From Sorghum bicolor (lineage: Eukaryota; Streptophyta; Magnoliopsida; Poales; Poaceae), in contig NC_012877.2 of the NCBI RefSeq assembly GCF_000003195.3, positions 18,097,344 through 18,161,343 of the forward strand: a stretch of DNA of 64,000 nt, read 5' to 3'. The notes under the pieces are model-generated. The model did not search any database. It was not told the DNA's origin and was given only the letters and a program-made list of their open reading frames with translations. Below, one piece after another: positions 1 through 11,649 of the stretch. The position numbers and the translations under genes are program-made. Position 1 is the first letter of the stretch. Every line of letters begins with the position of its first letter.

Positions 1-486
1 TGTGAGGTAAATTGACTCCAAATGATGTGTGTGTTGAAAAGGGGGGAGTGCCTTTGTTTTTATAGTGGAACTAGGACAGTTCGTTGCATCTAAATTTGGT
101 ATTAGGTGAAACCGTCCTATGCATGGCGGCATGCAACCGCCTGAGAAAGATGGGCCCGGTTTGCCGCCTCCAGCGCCTTCGTGTGGTCGTTTTGGCTCTG
201 GGCCTGGATCTCTCCCGTGGTTACGATCAGGCCCAGTTCTGTGTTGTTCAGGCCTTTCTCTGTTTTCTTGGTTTGCGCATTTCTGAATACATCTTTTGGT
301 ACTTTGCGCTTTCTTCGTGGTATGGCACATTTCCACTTGTTGCACTATAATTCCTGCAAAATATAATCACTATGGTACAAGTGGAACTTGTTAGTAATAA
401 AATGCATGTGTGTATATAATATGATTGCCTCTTCTCCTTCTGGATCAAGTTGGCAGTTTATAATTGGTCTATAATGACTGCCAACA
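1..486. mobile_element. LTR fragment cut by the window edge
   Basis: AT-rich sequence without a credible gene, ending in ACTGCCAACA at 477-486. That resembles the CCGTCAACA ends of the gypsy LTRs elsewhere in the window. Sequence homologous to a different LTR (see 4850-5167) begins directly afterwards, so this looks like the end of one LTR inserted in another. The other end lies outside the window, so neither the target duplication nor the orientation can be checked. Short open frames here show no recognisable domain. Confidence 0.45.
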
Positions 487-797
487 GAGCCCCGGGCGGC
501 CACCCCTGCCTTATGGGCAGGCGCCCCTAGGTCTCTACCAGGTGGGCCCTCCTTTGTAGGGTTGCCTTCTTGTGTCTTCTAGAGTATTCCTGAGTTACCG
601 ATGGGGTCTTTTCTCTATGTAATTCCGATATGTGGACTTCTTTTTGTTCTTATTCTCATAACCCCCTGTAGATATGGACAATCACCAAACTCGTGGAATT
701 CTGTTAATATAAACCCCTATAGCTAGATGATATTCTAGTTTTAGTCCTTTTTCATGCTATGTTGATGGTTAAAAAGAGGACTTATCTACCATCAATA
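487..797 (-). mobile_element. Gypsy LTR fragment, same group as 3491-5167
   Basis: Collinear with 4850-5167. Both contain the GC-rich gggcgg/ccacc stretch, a tract reading ccgatatgtggac or close to it, the 'ctagatgatatt' block and the end 'gacttatctaccatcaata'. The end at 797 corresponds to the LTR terminus that reads TCAACA in the better preserved copies at 49325 and 57485. The left part is missing because sequence 1-486 interrupts it and the rest lies outside the window. Confidence 0.6.
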
Positions 798-1088
798 GTA
801 GTCTATCTCTAATCTTTGTATGATTTATTCCCCGAGCTTTTATACTTCATATTATTTATCTATCATGGTTTACCCCTCTACCAAGTTTGTGGCTATGCAA
901 CCCATCACATATAAGTAATCATGTTTTGCAAGTTCATCTCATTGTTTAAGTCCTTAGTACTTTCCCTTGAGCTAAATATAAATAACGATACCTAGAATAC
1001 TTCCCGGTGAAGTGCTGCAATGGTATTTAATATGTACGCTTGTAGATCCTATATTTATTTTATTAGTGGAACAATTTTTATACTAACA
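798..1088 (+). mobile_element. 3' end of a plus-oriented gypsy LTR
   Basis: Diverged but collinear with 8280-8568 in the same orientation. Both run through a cctagaa tract, a 'gaagtgctgcaatgg'-like block and a region near 'cgcttgtagat', and end just before a TGGCGCCATG primer-site-like sequence. The minus-strand equivalents start at 3491 and 9613. The upstream part of this LTR is displaced by the fragments at 1-797. Confidence 0.5.
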
Positions 1089-1092
1089 CTTC

Positions 1093-1145
1093 TGGCGCCA
1101 TGCTAGGGATGACAACTTAGCTTAAGTGGTGTTGGAAGTGTCAAC
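1093..1145 (+). promoter_or_regulatory. Primer-binding-site-like sequence and leader of a gypsy element
   Basis: TGGCGCCATGCTAGGG follows the LTR end by about four bases, where a tRNA primer site is expected. It resembles the TGGCGCCGTTGCCGGGG site of the Athila-like element at 56230-56246 over its first eight bases. The next 40 bases (gatgacaacttagcttaag and on) recur, inverted, at 3428-3490. Confidence 0.5.
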
Positions 1146-1636
1146 ACATGTCCCGATCGACTATCACCATTCAAACATCCATTTAGCCAATCCAACAAAC
1201 TAGCCACCTCTCCTTCCATGGAGTGACCCCACAAGCAGTTCCTACTCATAAAAATTTGGGGTCAACAACATGAGTCCCACTTCATCACCAAGCCATAAGC
1301 TCAGCCTAAGAAGCACGATGATGGGGTCGTGAGTGCATGTGGAGGCGTCCAACTGGACAAAAGTGATGACAACCTTCTTGATGACTTTGATATATTTGGA
1401 GAGCTATAGTGATCTCCAAGATATCATGTTTGTTATATGCAATGTCCACATGTACCAATTTGGCCATGTATGCTCCTAAAGAGCATTTGTAATGCAGTAA
1501 ATGGTCCAAACCATTGTAATATTTCCCAAGAGTTATGTAATTTTATCTTTATGATAATGTATGTTTTTATGTTAAATTCCTGTCTTTATTTTTATGGTGT
1601 TTAACAGTGTGTGGGAACTCGATGGCTGAAGCGGAA
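1146..1636. other. Intergenic remnant before the copia fragment
   Basis: About 490 bp with no credible gene. It contains degraded sequence that may be the end of a copia gag, but stops in every frame prevent a firm statement. Confidence 0.3.
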
Positions 1637-3427
1637 CTTGTCTTATAGATAGTGGTACCACCAATATGATACTAAGGGAAACCAAATATTTCCAAACATT
1701 AAGAAAGAAAAATGGAAATATTATGACCATTACCAGAAGCGATGCTCATATCATGGGCACTAGAAGTGCCACACTGGTTCTCCCTATGGATACTCAATTT
1801 TTTGTCAAGGATGCACTATTGTATCCTGACTCAAAGTGCACACTTTTGAGCTTTAAAGATGTCCATGCGAATGGTTTCCATGTAGAAACTGAGATCGAGC
1901 AAGATGCTGAATACCTGCTGATCACTAAATTCGATGGGTACCAAAAGCGAGTGGTGGAAAGATTTCCTTCATCGCCAACAGGTTTATCTACACGTACATA
2001 AAGCCCATAGAGGAATATGTTGTGATAAAGACCATATTTAGAAACACATAATCGTTTCAAATATGGCATGACCGCTTGGGTCATCCTAGGTTGAGCATGA
2101 TGAGAAGAATCATCAATAATTCTAGTGACCATGATCTCAGAGACTTCCCTAATCCTAAATTTTATTTGCACCACATGTGCAAAGGGGAAGTTGATCACTA
2201 GATCATCCCTCCTGAAGATTAGGGATGACTCACCTGTGTTCTTGCAAAGGATACAAAGTGACATTTGTAGACCTATTCAGCCCTTGCTGGGCCCATTTAG
2301 GTACTTTTGGTACTAATTGATGCATCTATCAGATGGAGCCATGTGGACCTGTTGTCCACTAGAAACCATGCTTTATCTAAGCTCATTGCCCAAATAATTA
2401 GGCTAAAAGCAAGTTTCCATGATAACCACATTTACTCCATTCGGATGGATAATGCTGGTGAGTTCACGTCGAAAACTTTTGATGATTATTGCTTAGCCCT
2501 AGGCATTAAGGTAGAGCACTCAATGCCACATGTCCACACACAAAATGGTATAGTTGAGTCCTTGATCAAAAAGATCAAGTAGGTTACCAGGCCATTGCTA
2601 TAGAATTTTAAGCTGCCAATTAGTTGTTGGGGCCATGCAGTGTTGCATGCTACAACACTGATTCAACTCATGCCAACTATATATCATGACACATCTCCCT
2701 TGTAGTTAGTGCATGGGAAAGAACCAAGTATTTCCCATCTGCGTATATTTGGCTACGCTGTGTACATGCCAATACCACCACCTCAGTGTACCGCAATGGG
2801 CCCCACTAGAAATTTGGGATATATGTTGGTTATGAGACTCCATCTATAATCAAGTATTTGGATCCTATGACTGGGATCTTCATACGGCTCGATACACTGA
2901 TTGTGTCTTTGATGAAGACCATTTCCTAGCATTAGGGGGAGATAGGCATCTATAAAAATGTCAGGAAATTGAATGGAATACACCTGGGATGCAGTCCTTA
3001 GACCCACACACTAGTGAATCTAAATTGGAAGTTCAGAGAATTATTCATTTGCAAGGTCTTGCAAATAAGATGCCAGATGCCTTCACTCATCACAAAAGGA
3101 TGACACGGTCACATATACCTACAGTAATGCACCAGAGAGAGTTTAGGTAACCCTGAAGGTTACTAACTCTACAGTCTCCCCTAATCCTAGGAATAGAGGG
3201 AGACCTTTGGGTGCTCAAGACAAGGTCTCGTGGAGATGTTCGCAGAGGTGACGACCTAAGCCACTTGCACCTCTCAAAGAATAAGTTGAAGAAGCTCGAC
3301 CTAAAGTTGAGAATGCCCCTGAAATGGCAACTCAACCCAAAGTTGGGGAAGTCCCTAAAGGACACCGTCCTAAAGATGGAAATCCTAATGAGTCACGCAC
3401 GCACCATCACATTGGAAGATCAGAATG
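1637..3427 (+). pseudogene. Ty1/copia pol remnant (protease to integrase)
   Basis: Read on the plus strand with several frame changes. A protease-like CLIDSGTTN lies near 1645-1671. A GAG-pre-integrase stretch follows, with WHDRLGHPRLSMMRR near 2060-2100. The integrase core near 2305-2582 contains VLIDASIRWSH, the second catalytic Asp in SIRMDNAGEF and the Glu in HTQNGIVESL. A C-terminal integrase part with GHAVLHA and HLRIFGYAVY follows to about 2900, then a basic, proline-rich linker to 3427. Reverse transcriptase and RNase H are absent. There are more than ten stops, so this is an old broken copy. The order PR-IN without RT is typical of copia. It lies between two inverted gypsy leader sequences (1093-1145 and 3428-3490), so its ends were probably set by rearrangement. 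Confidence 0.8.
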
Positions 3428-3490
3428 CCCCAATGTTGACACCTCTAACACCACTTAAGCTAGGTTGTCATCCCCAACATGATGCAGAGG
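3428..3490 (-). promoter_or_regulatory. Inverted copy of the gypsy leader and primer-site region
   Basis: The reverse complement reads from a degenerate primer site (gcatcatgttgggg) into gatgacaacctagcttaag and gtggtgtt. It matches 1093-1145 closely by eye. It belongs to the minus-oriented LTR that starts at 3491. Confidence 0.55.
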
Positions 3491-5167
3491 TGCTGACATT
3501 AAATGTATATGCTTTTCTAGAGAATAGATAAGAGATCTATAAGCACATAGATAATATCGATGTAGCATTTTAACCGGGAGTAATCTAGGTATCGTTATTT
3601 TTTTTACCACTGGGAAGGGAATACTTTGAATAATGGCTATGAGCACTACATGTAGTAATGGATGATCTTACCACGTCTTTATCTATCTATCATGTAGGGT
3701 AAGTGTCACATAAATAATATGAATATGAATGATAAGTGACAAAAGATAAATGAGAGCACATAGCCACATATAAATATGATAATCATCTCAATAGAGTACT
3801 CTAAGTCTATAACACTAGCATGGATTAGGACAATCTACAAGAATAAATCCTAAGTATTCTAACTATAATGTCAAAGCATACAATGATTAGTGCAATTATA
3901 CCTAGCATTATCATAGGAAAAGGTTATATCTATGCATAGTGATATTACCAAGAAAGATTATAAACAGAGCTATCACTTCCCTGTAATAGTGTTCTACAGT
4001 CCCTACACTCGGGAGGAGGACTACAAAGGACTTAATAGGACTGTCACTCCCACAATCTACCTCATGATCCGGACTACAGGGGGTAATCAAAGATAAATAC
4101 GGTCTAGGCACCTCACCTACACAATATCTACCACTCACCCATTGGCCCAATGAGCAAGTGCTATTTGATCCTATGCATAAACATAATTCTAAACTTACTA
4201 CGCTAAGCATATAATCAAAGTAGACTAATAACAATATAATTGAGATCATAAGCAAATAGAATCAAGTCAATTCTGATCTAATCAAATAGATCAAAGTCAT
4301 ATTCATAATAGCAAGAACTAATATAAATACTACAATGAAGAATAAGAAATTACCAAGAACGATGATAGATCCACACTCCATGCTAGGCTTGACTCCTTCT
4401 AGATCTATTCCTATGTAGCTATACTAAAGAACTGTGGAGCTCTAATCGAGATGGTGGCTCTAGGCTTCTCTGAATTATCTTAATGAATTTCTCTCTATTT
4501 CTTATGCTAGAAACTATAATGAATACTATAATGAAGAATAAGAAGTTACCAAGAACGAAGATAGATCCGGACTCCAAGCGAGGCTTGACTCCTTCTAGAT
4601 CTATTCCTATGTAGCTATGCTAAAGAACTATAAATCTCTAATTGAGATGGTGGCTCTAAGACTTCTCTAAATTCTCCTGATGATTTGATATGAGATGAGA
4701 GAATGAATTCCTCCTCTCTCGGGCCAGGGGCCTTGAATATATAGCCCTCTAGGAAGCACCACAACCCTCGGATCAAACCGACCTTGATATATGATCAAGA
4801 TTACTCCTCAAAGGCAGTGGAGGCAGGATCCACAAGGTTGCTCCTCATTAGCTGAGGAGGTGGGGCAGCCGCCCCTACCCCTTGGGCACCCACCCAAGGG
4901 TGGCTGTCAGGTGGGCCCCACTTTGTAGGGTTGCCTTCTTGAGTCTTCTGGAGTATTCCTAAGTTACGGATGTGGTCTTTTCTCTATATAAATCCGACAT
5001 GTGGACCTCCTTTTGTTATTTTTCTGATAAACCCCTGCAGAAATAGACAATCACCAAAACTCATGGAATTCTGTCAGTGTAAACCCCTATAGCTAGATGA
5101 TATTATGGTTTTAGTCCTTTCTCAGGTTATTTTGAAGGTTAAAAAGAGGACTTATCTACCATCAATA
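3491..5167 (-). mobile_element. Gypsy LTR, minus orientation, about 1.7 kb
   Basis: Begins TGCTGACATT next to the inverted leader and ends ATCAATA. It contains the blocks shared with 9613-10099 (cattttaaccgggagtaatc, then gtagggtaagtgtcacata). It also contains those shared with the solo LTR 6586-8017 (tagccctctaggaagcac, then the ggatcaaaccgacc region). A short sequence around 4330-4460 is repeated at 4510-4640 (tagatccacactcc / tagatccggactcc followed by gcttgactccttctag). A TATA-like gggctatatattc on the minus strand lies near 4738. There is no coding capacity. Confidence 0.65.
4334..4650. repeat. Internal duplication in the LTR, about 185 bp period
   Basis: Two diverged copies begin with 'acaatgaagaataagaa' or 'ataatgaagaataagaag' and run through gcttgactccttctagatct to 'gagatggtggctcta'. 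They sit side by side in the same orientation. No coding role is seen. Confidence 0.6.
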
Positions 5168-5662
5168 AACTCCTCCAAGCTTACCTTTTGCTCGTCCCTG
5201 AGCAAATATAGACTCAGTGATGGATCAGGAGTTGCTACAATGCTTTCATTGCTCACAAGTACGCATGTGTTTAAGCAAGAACTCTCCTCCAGATTGGAGT
5301 GAACTATTCCGACTCAAGGCTTACCCATATTACCTTTCAGCATGGGGCTTTTATGCTTCTCTTAGGTCTTGAGCAGTTGAAAGACAGAATGGTTAAGTTG
5401 AGCGCAATGTTACTTGCCCTTTGATCAACTATTATTCTAGAGTTTTTGCAAGATTTTCAAATAAAACTCAGAGATTCCTTGTATAACCTTTTCAACTCTC
5501 TCATTTGTGGTATTTTTGGATCCTCTCCATGGCAAGTGTAAGGTATGCGTTCTCTCTTCTCTCAAAATATGTGGTATTTGTATGACTAAGGCATAGTGAA
5601 AATTGCCTTCTCTCTCTCACCCTACTTCTAATATGCTTTTGTGGCGGTTATAGGTGGAGGAG
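5168..5662. other. Non-coding spacer between two LTRs, purine tracts at both edges
   Basis: At the left edge, read on the minus strand, ggtaagcttggaggag abuts the LTR at 5167. At the right edge, taggtggaggag (5651-5662) abuts the plus LTR that starts at 5663. Both look like polypurine tracts facing their own LTR, so both neighbouring LTRs look like 3' LTRs of opposite elements. The middle is AT-rich with no gene. Confidence 0.45.
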
Positions 5663-6585
5663 TGTTGACAGTAGATAAGTATCAATTTTATATCAACAAA
5701 AAAATGGAATAAGGGCATAAAACAATCACCAATAATAGAATAGGGTTTCAACTAACAGATTTCCATAGGTTTTGGTGAATGTCTATTTCTATAGGGGGTT
5801 ATCAGGAAATGACCCATGGAGGCTGACATGTCATGATTACATAGAGAGAAATGAGATATCTATGCCATGTATGAAGAAGAAGGATCTAGAAGAGTCAGGA
5901 AGCCACCAGAATGAAGGAGAACCAGAGGAGAGGTGGGGCCAGGGTGGCCAAGCAGGGCGCTCGCCCCCTTAATCCAATCAGAAGCCAGGTCTGGGATTGT
6001 GGTCTAAACTAACTTAGAGGAGCAAGGATCTTTGTCCATTAAGATCGGTTTGATTGAAGGGCTATGAATCATCCCACCGGCCTATATAAGGAGGGGTAGA
6101 CCCTAGGGTTTGGAAGGATCACACATCATTCTCAATCATAGAATTCATCCTCTACCCTCATCTCTGTAGAGCTCCAAGTTTAGAAGCATAGCTACATAGA
6201 ATAGATCTAGTTGGAGGCAAGCATTGCTTGGTTTCTGGACTCATCAGACAGTTTACTTGGTAATTCTTGTAATCTTTCTCCTACTTTATTCTATTTCATC
6301 ATTGTATACATTATTTTGTCTTATTATGAATATGACTTTGCTCTATTCTATTATATTGGATATGACTTTGCTCTACTTTCTTATATTCTTAATTATATTG
6401 TTCTTAGTTTATTATGATTATATGCTTGGCATAGCTAGTTTAGACTTATATTCAAACAGAACATAGCGCTCGCTCAATGATATCATGGGTGGGTGGTCGA
6501 CATTTATGTAGGCATGGTGCCTATATCATGTTTGCCTGCGTTTGCACCCTATGTTCCAGGCCATGTGGTAGATCACGGGGGTGAC
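5663..6585 (+). mobile_element. Plus-oriented gypsy LTR, left part
   Basis: Starts TGTTGACAGTAGATAAG, the reverse complement of the CTTATCTACCATCAATA ends seen at 797 and 5167. It is cut at 6585 by a solo LTR and resumes at 8023. A TATA-like 'ggcctatataaggagg' lies at 6079-6094 in the sense direction. A 26-bp near-duplication (tatgactttgctctattct / tatgactttgctctacttt) occurs near 6330-6380. Confidence 0.65.
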
Positions 6586-8017
6586 TGTTGGGTATTTTAA
6601 ATGCACATAGAAAAATCCGCAAGCGCACGGATACCGATTTAGCTTTCACCTAGGAGTATCTAGAGTATCGATTTCCATGGGGAACATGAAGTGTACTGAA
6701 GAATCAAGGTCTTCCAAGGATAAAGATAAGAGAAGAAATATATATATTTTTGGTGGACAGAGAGGAACCTTCTAGTGGTTTCTAAGTTGAGTGGGTGATC
6801 AGGATCAGGCTTACTTCACTCTACTTACTATGGATCAATGGTACCTTTCTGACTCTCAAAAGAGACTAGGAAGAAAGTAGTCAAGGGAAGCCTACCAAAA
6901 AGCTCTACGAAACACCAACCCAAACATGATGGAATATAAAGGCCTGACATGGTTGTCACCCCTGGGCTACCACAACTATCCGTGGGATTGGGCACAAACT
7001 CAGGTAAACTATAGCCTAGACACAATGTCTACACTATTGTTTACTACTCTAATTATCTAGAATAACTAGAGCACTGAATATGAGCAGAGATCTAGAAAGT
7101 ATAATAAAGTAAGAATGAAATAAAGAATTGAACTTAGAAATAATAGTTAAAGAACCTAGCGATTGCTGCGACAAACTAGATACTGCAAAAGTACAATATT
7201 GAGGAAGATCCGACAGTTCTGGTTCCTCCTCAGCTCTCTCCTTCTCTCTCCCCCTATTTTCTAGATACAACTAGACAACTAGAACTAGAACTAGATAAAC
7301 TAGAACTAGAACTAGATGAACTAGAGGGACCTCTACTTATCTACTAGATGAAACCCTAATTTCTGATCTAGATGTAGCTAATGAAGGAGATGCCTCTAAG
7401 GGGGTCAGGGTTTTATTTATAGCCCTCTAGGAAGCACTACAGCCCTCAGATCAAACCAACCTTGATATATGGCCAAGATTACTCCACAAAGTCACTGGAG
7501 GCAGGGTCCGTGAGGTTGAAGCTGATTGGTCTACGTGGCTGGGCGGCCGCCATTGACAGGTGGGCGCCCACCTCTTGGTCTCTGCCAAGTGGGCCTCACT
7601 TTGCAGGGTTGATATATCTTTTCGTTAGCTTTCCAAAAAGTTCTAGATCACTAAAAACGGAATCCGGATGAGGGAGATATGCCCAATTTACTCCGGACTG
7701 CTCTGGAAGCCCATTTGCAATCTTCTAGAAAGCATAACTTTGTCATGTGGACTCCAATTTGGATGAATTAAAACTCTATTTCATATGTCTCGATGACCTC
7801 TTCGCAATGGTGTACTCCAATTCATCATTTGAGATACTTCGTTTAACCCCTGTAAAACATAGATTCACCAAAACTCATGAAACCCCTGTAAAACATAGAT
7901 TCACCAAAACTCATGAAACTTGTTAGTTTTAAACCCTACAACTATGCTTTGTGGTTCATATCATGTCATATCAAGCAATAGTTGATGGATAAAAATTAGC
8001 ATTAGTAACCGTCAACA
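6586..8017 (-). mobile_element. Solo LTR of a gypsy element, intact ends and TSD GTGAC
   Basis: Starts TGTTGGGTATTTT and ends CCGTCAACA, and is flanked by the exact 5-bp duplication GTGAC at 6581-6585 and 8018-8022. Early in the LTR is the block ccgcaagcgcacggatacc, nearly identical to ccgcaagcgcacggatatcg in the Athila-like LTRs. No internal element sequence is present, so unequal recombination between two LTRs probably removed it. On the minus strand a TATA-like gggctataaataaaacc lies near 7410-7426. A 35-bp direct repeat (ctgtaaaacatagattcacc...) occurs at 7850-7915. The insertion splits the plus LTR at 5663-8568. Confidence 0.85.
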
Positions 8018-8568
8018 GTGACATATCCATTGAGTCCTCAGTAGTCCACCCTCCGAATGTAGTTCTTTTTGTAGACACTAATTGCAGGGAGATGATTGCT
8101 CTGTTCCTGATTTTCCTTAGTACTGTCCATATGTGAAGATATAACCTTCTCTTGCTATGATTGCCAAGTATAATTGCACTAATCATGATATGCTTAGACT
8201 ATATAGTTAGAATAACATAGGAAATATCCTCATAGATCATTCTAATCCATGCTAGTGCTATAGACTGGAGTACTCTAGAGATGCATTTATCATTCTATGT
8301 TTGTTTATCATTATTATTCATTATATATATCTTTATTATGTAACTTACCACTGCATTAAAATAGATAGATAAGACATGGTTGACCTCCTAAGAATACATG
8401 CAAGTGATATCTATTTCCTTGGCTATCCTTCCCATGGGTAAAATTATAAATACAATACCTAGAACTTTCCTGGGTGAAATGCTACAATGGTATATATCTG
8501 TGCGCTTGCGGATACCCTATTCGATATTCATCATTCTAAGGAGCATTGCATATTTACTACCACCAGTG
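8018..8568 (+). mobile_element. Plus-oriented gypsy LTR, right part
   Basis: Continues 5663-6585 after the solo LTR; the first five bases are the target duplication. Read in reverse it is collinear with 3491-4060 (the block ctcccgag/ctccgaatg near the fourth codon-sized gap, then gtgctatag and the ccatgctag region). It ends near ACCAGTG, before a degenerate primer-site sequence tagtgccatgctggag. Confidence 0.6.
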
Positions 8569-9612
8569 TATTTCTAGTGCCATGCTGGAGATGACAACCT
8601 GACCACTAAGGATAGAGTCTTTATTGTATTCTTAGTAAGTGACGCTTAGAAATACCAACAAGGAGACAATTCAAACCTACTTGCATGTATTAGATAGTTA
8701 AACCGTGGATCCATAGAAAGTAGCCATAGAATCAAGTCATATGTGCATGCGAGTGTAGTGAATGAAATGAGTGATAAGAATGATAGTGATAATGAGGGGT
8801 GATAACTGATGGTGAAGATCTAATTCTACAATTGCTCCTGGAGGATAACATACCTCCCTAATCTAAAAATAAGGACTTGGCTACTTTTCCTTTCTTTTGG
8901 GACTTTTATCCTCTTTCTTTTCTTTTTTTATAACCAATCCTTTTTATGCACTAATAGCAATAGGGAGTATCAACTGAAATAACTGGAGCTTTATTGGATA
9001 AGTAGAAAAAGATATAATGGCAATGAATATTTGGGTGTCCTCTCCTAGTGTAGGAGTAGAACATTTTCTGAGTGGATGAGGAATATGTATATGTGGATGG
9101 ATGAATGCGTACTACTAGGGTAGGAGCAGCATAGGTGCGTGTCTCCAAGATAGAAATAGCATAGAGTGTAGTGCATATATGTGGTTGGTACTTCTAGGAA
9201 TAGAAGTAGCACAAGGAGAATGTGTAGTGGATGTAAGTGGTTGTATACTTCTAAGGACAACAGTAGCTAAGATCAATGGATGGAGAGCACATAGTTTAAC
9301 CGCATGACTGATTCCTTAGGATCAACACAACATAACTACCCTCAATGCTTATAGGATGATATATATAAGTGGGAGGCTTTCCTAATCTAGTAAGCATGAG
9401 TATTTGACTATGGTAGGAATTTTAAACTCTCATCATAAAGGAACTCATCATGTAGTAATTTAAGATTTTCAAATTAAATTCTTTAGAACTCTAGCATCTC
9501 TAGGAGCAAGATTGACAGCAGCTCAAAACCTTCTCATATCATATCCATCAACTACTGTTGACAACTCTAACACCACTTCAGGTAGGTTGTCATCCCCAAC
9601 ATGATGTAGACA
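8569..9612. other. Non-coding gypsy leader and 3' UTR-like sequence
   Basis: The first 50 bases are a leader (gatgacaacctgaccacta). The last 70 (9546-9612) are an inverted copy of the related leader (caccacttcaggtaggttg). The middle holds a pyrimidine tract near 8885-8930 and diverged repeats of 'aggagtagaa/aggagcagca/ggaatagaagtagcac' at 9050-9215. No gene is visible. Confidence 0.45.
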
Positions 9613-10099
9613 TGCTGGTATTAAATATATATGCTTGTTGGTATTTATTACCATATGCTTTTTAGATAATAAATAAAAGATCCACAAGCGCACAGATAAT
9701 ACCAATGTAGCATTTTAACCGGGAGTAATCTAGGTATCGTTATTTATATTTTTACCATGGGAAATGGACTGCATTGGATAATGAGCAATGAGCACTGCAT
9801 GTGATCATGGAGAGGTTAACTATGTCTTTATCTATCTCTCATGTAGGGTAAGTGTCACATAAGATAAATAATAGGAATATGAATAATAAGTGATAAAAAA
9901 TAAATGAGAGCACATAGCCACATATAAATATGAGAATCATCTCAATATAGTACTCTAAGTCTATAACACTAGAATGAATTAGAATGATCTACAAGAATAA
10001 ATCCGAAGTATTCTAACTATATTGTCAAAGCATACGATGATTAGTACAATTACACCTAGCATCATCATAAGAAAAGGTTATACTTGTGCATAGTGATAT
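9613..10099 (-). mobile_element. Gypsy LTR, minus orientation, cut by element E
   Basis: Starts TGCTGGTATTAAATAT and is closely collinear with 3491-3945 (cattttaaccgggagtaatc, gtagggtaagtgtcacataa, aggttat...gtgcatagtgatatt). It stops at gatat, immediately before TGAAAG of the SIRE LTR. In the other copy (around 3945) the sequence continues with taccaag, so element E inserted at this point. The continuation is not found elsewhere in the window. Confidence 0.7.
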
Positions 10100-10539
10100 T
10101 GAAAGAGCATCTAGGCCCCTAATAATTTCGGTGATTAATGACAATGTTGATTACTATGACTAACATGTTTTTTTGCAGAGGCAAAGTCATTGGTAAGGTC
10201 ATGGTAATAGGTACTCGATGAATAGGGACGTACATGCCTACTTAATAGTGGAAATCGTTTCGGTTTTCAAAGGATGGATGGACATCGTCAAGACTAGACT
10301 AGGTCTAAGTGCCATATGGTGAAGAAGGGCACTTAGAATAGTTTAGGACTTTGTTTTCCTTTGACTGTACTATTAAGAGGGGCTTTGATCTAGTAGCTTG
10401 ACTTAGGCAAGGCTTTAGGTTTAGGTGTGGTGCACACTCGGTAAACCTAGCACTAGGCAGCTCAGAGATAGTCCTTAGATCGAGAGGAACCAACTTTGTT
10501 TTGAAAATATCGCGTTTCGACGAAGTTAGGGTGCCTAAG

Positions 10540-10910
10540 TAGGCACCGGACGCTACACCGGACGCTCTGTGAGTGCATCCGGTGAGGTCCTTAGCCGTTG
10601 GAGAGCTTCGGTGCCTAGGGTTAGGCACCGGACGCTGGCACCAGACTCATCGGGCAGCGTCTGGTCCCATACCCAGGAAGCTTGCAAACCTGCCCCGAGC
10701 ACCGGACGCTAGCACCGGACGCACCGGGTAGCGTCCGGTCTTAAACTCAGAGAGGTTGTAAAACTCCCCGGAGCACCGGACGGTGCCACCGGACCCTATG
10801 AAGTAGCATTCGGTGACCTGTCAGACGCAGGTACAGTTAGCCGTTGGGTGTCACCGGACGCTCGGTGCAGAGCGTCCGGTGCAGCATCAACAGCGTCCGG
10901 TGACCTTGTT
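10540..10910. repeat. CACCGGACGC / GCGTCCGGTG motif cluster in the LTR of E
   Basis: About a dozen copies of gcaccggacgct and its complement gcgtccggtg, some with one change, at irregular spacing in the U3 part of the LTR. The motif is CpG-rich and close to self-complementary. Similar clusters occur at 13496-13945, 21966-22190, 27296-27560 and 60787-61145. Confidence 0.8.
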
Positions 10911-10953
10911 TTCAGTGGAAAACGGTTGGCTGACCTTTGGACTTTGTGGGGTG

Positions 10954-10961
10954 TATTTATA
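10954..10961 (+). promoter_or_regulatory. TATA-like box of the element E LTR promoter
   Basis: TATTTATA followed by a C-rich stretch (ctcctccacctcgtcc), about 45 bases downstream of the last CCGGTG motif. It sits about 690 bases before the LTR end, so a transcript from here would include R and U5 and run into gag. Confidence 0.5.
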
Positions 10962-11649
10962 CTCCTCCACCTCGTCCATGAGAGGTGTCTTGCCCATTTG
11001 AACATCTGAGAAACTTGTTGTGGAGCAAGAGAGTAGCAAGAGCCTAGAGAGGATTGAGATTTGAGTGATTTCTTGTGAGAATCCTTCTCTAGTTTAATTC
11101 CAAGAGTCAAGTGTGCATCCACCACTCTCAAGTGCCTTGTTTGGGTCAAGTGAGAGTTCTTTGCTTGTTACTCTTGGTGATCGCCATCACCTAGACGGTT
11201 CGGTGGTGATTGGAGGCACGAAGACCGCTCGAAGTTCTTGTGGGTGGCTCGTGTCAAGCTTGTGAGCGGTTTTGGGCGATTCACCGCGACGGAGTGTCGA
11301 AGAATCAGCTCGTAGAGAGCACTTTGTCGTTGCGCGGACCAAGGGGGAGCAAGACCCTTGCGCAGGTGCTCCAACGAGGACTAGTGGAAACTGGCGACTC
11401 TCCGATACCTCGGCAAAACATCGCCGAGCACTTTCTTCCACTACTCCTTTTCTTTCTAGCATTTACTTTGTGTTTTTACATTCTTAGAATTACCATGCTA
11501 GTATAGGATTGGAACTAGGTTGCAAAATTTTTTATCTGCTAGCTCTCTAGTCACGCTAGGCACAAGGGGTTGAATTAGAGCTTATAGGTCGCTTAAATTT
11601 TTAGAGAAGCCCAATTCACCCCCCTCTTGGGCATCTTGATCCTTTCAAT

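Larger units (their letters stand above)
10100..11647 (+). mobile_element. 5' LTR of SIRE-type copia element E
   Basis: Starts TGAAAGAGCATC and ends GATCCTTTCA, giving the perfect terminal inverted repeat TGAAAG/CTTTCA. It is followed directly by a TGGTATCAGAG primer site. The left flank is gatat (10095-10099), the presumed target duplication; no 3' LTR exists in the window to confirm it. A dense cluster of CACCGGACGC and GCGTCCGGTG motifs fills 10540-10910, upstream of a TATA-like box at 10954. The length of 1548 bp is normal for this lineage. Confidence 0.85.

Noticed and set aside
84..350. Open frame of 88 codons with hydrophobic content
   Set aside because: No recognisable domain, lies in an LTR-like fragment, and contains in-frame alternatives of similar length.
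10305..11506. Overlapping open frames in the LTR of E
   Set aside because: LTR sequence with motif repeats; no domain and no start context.
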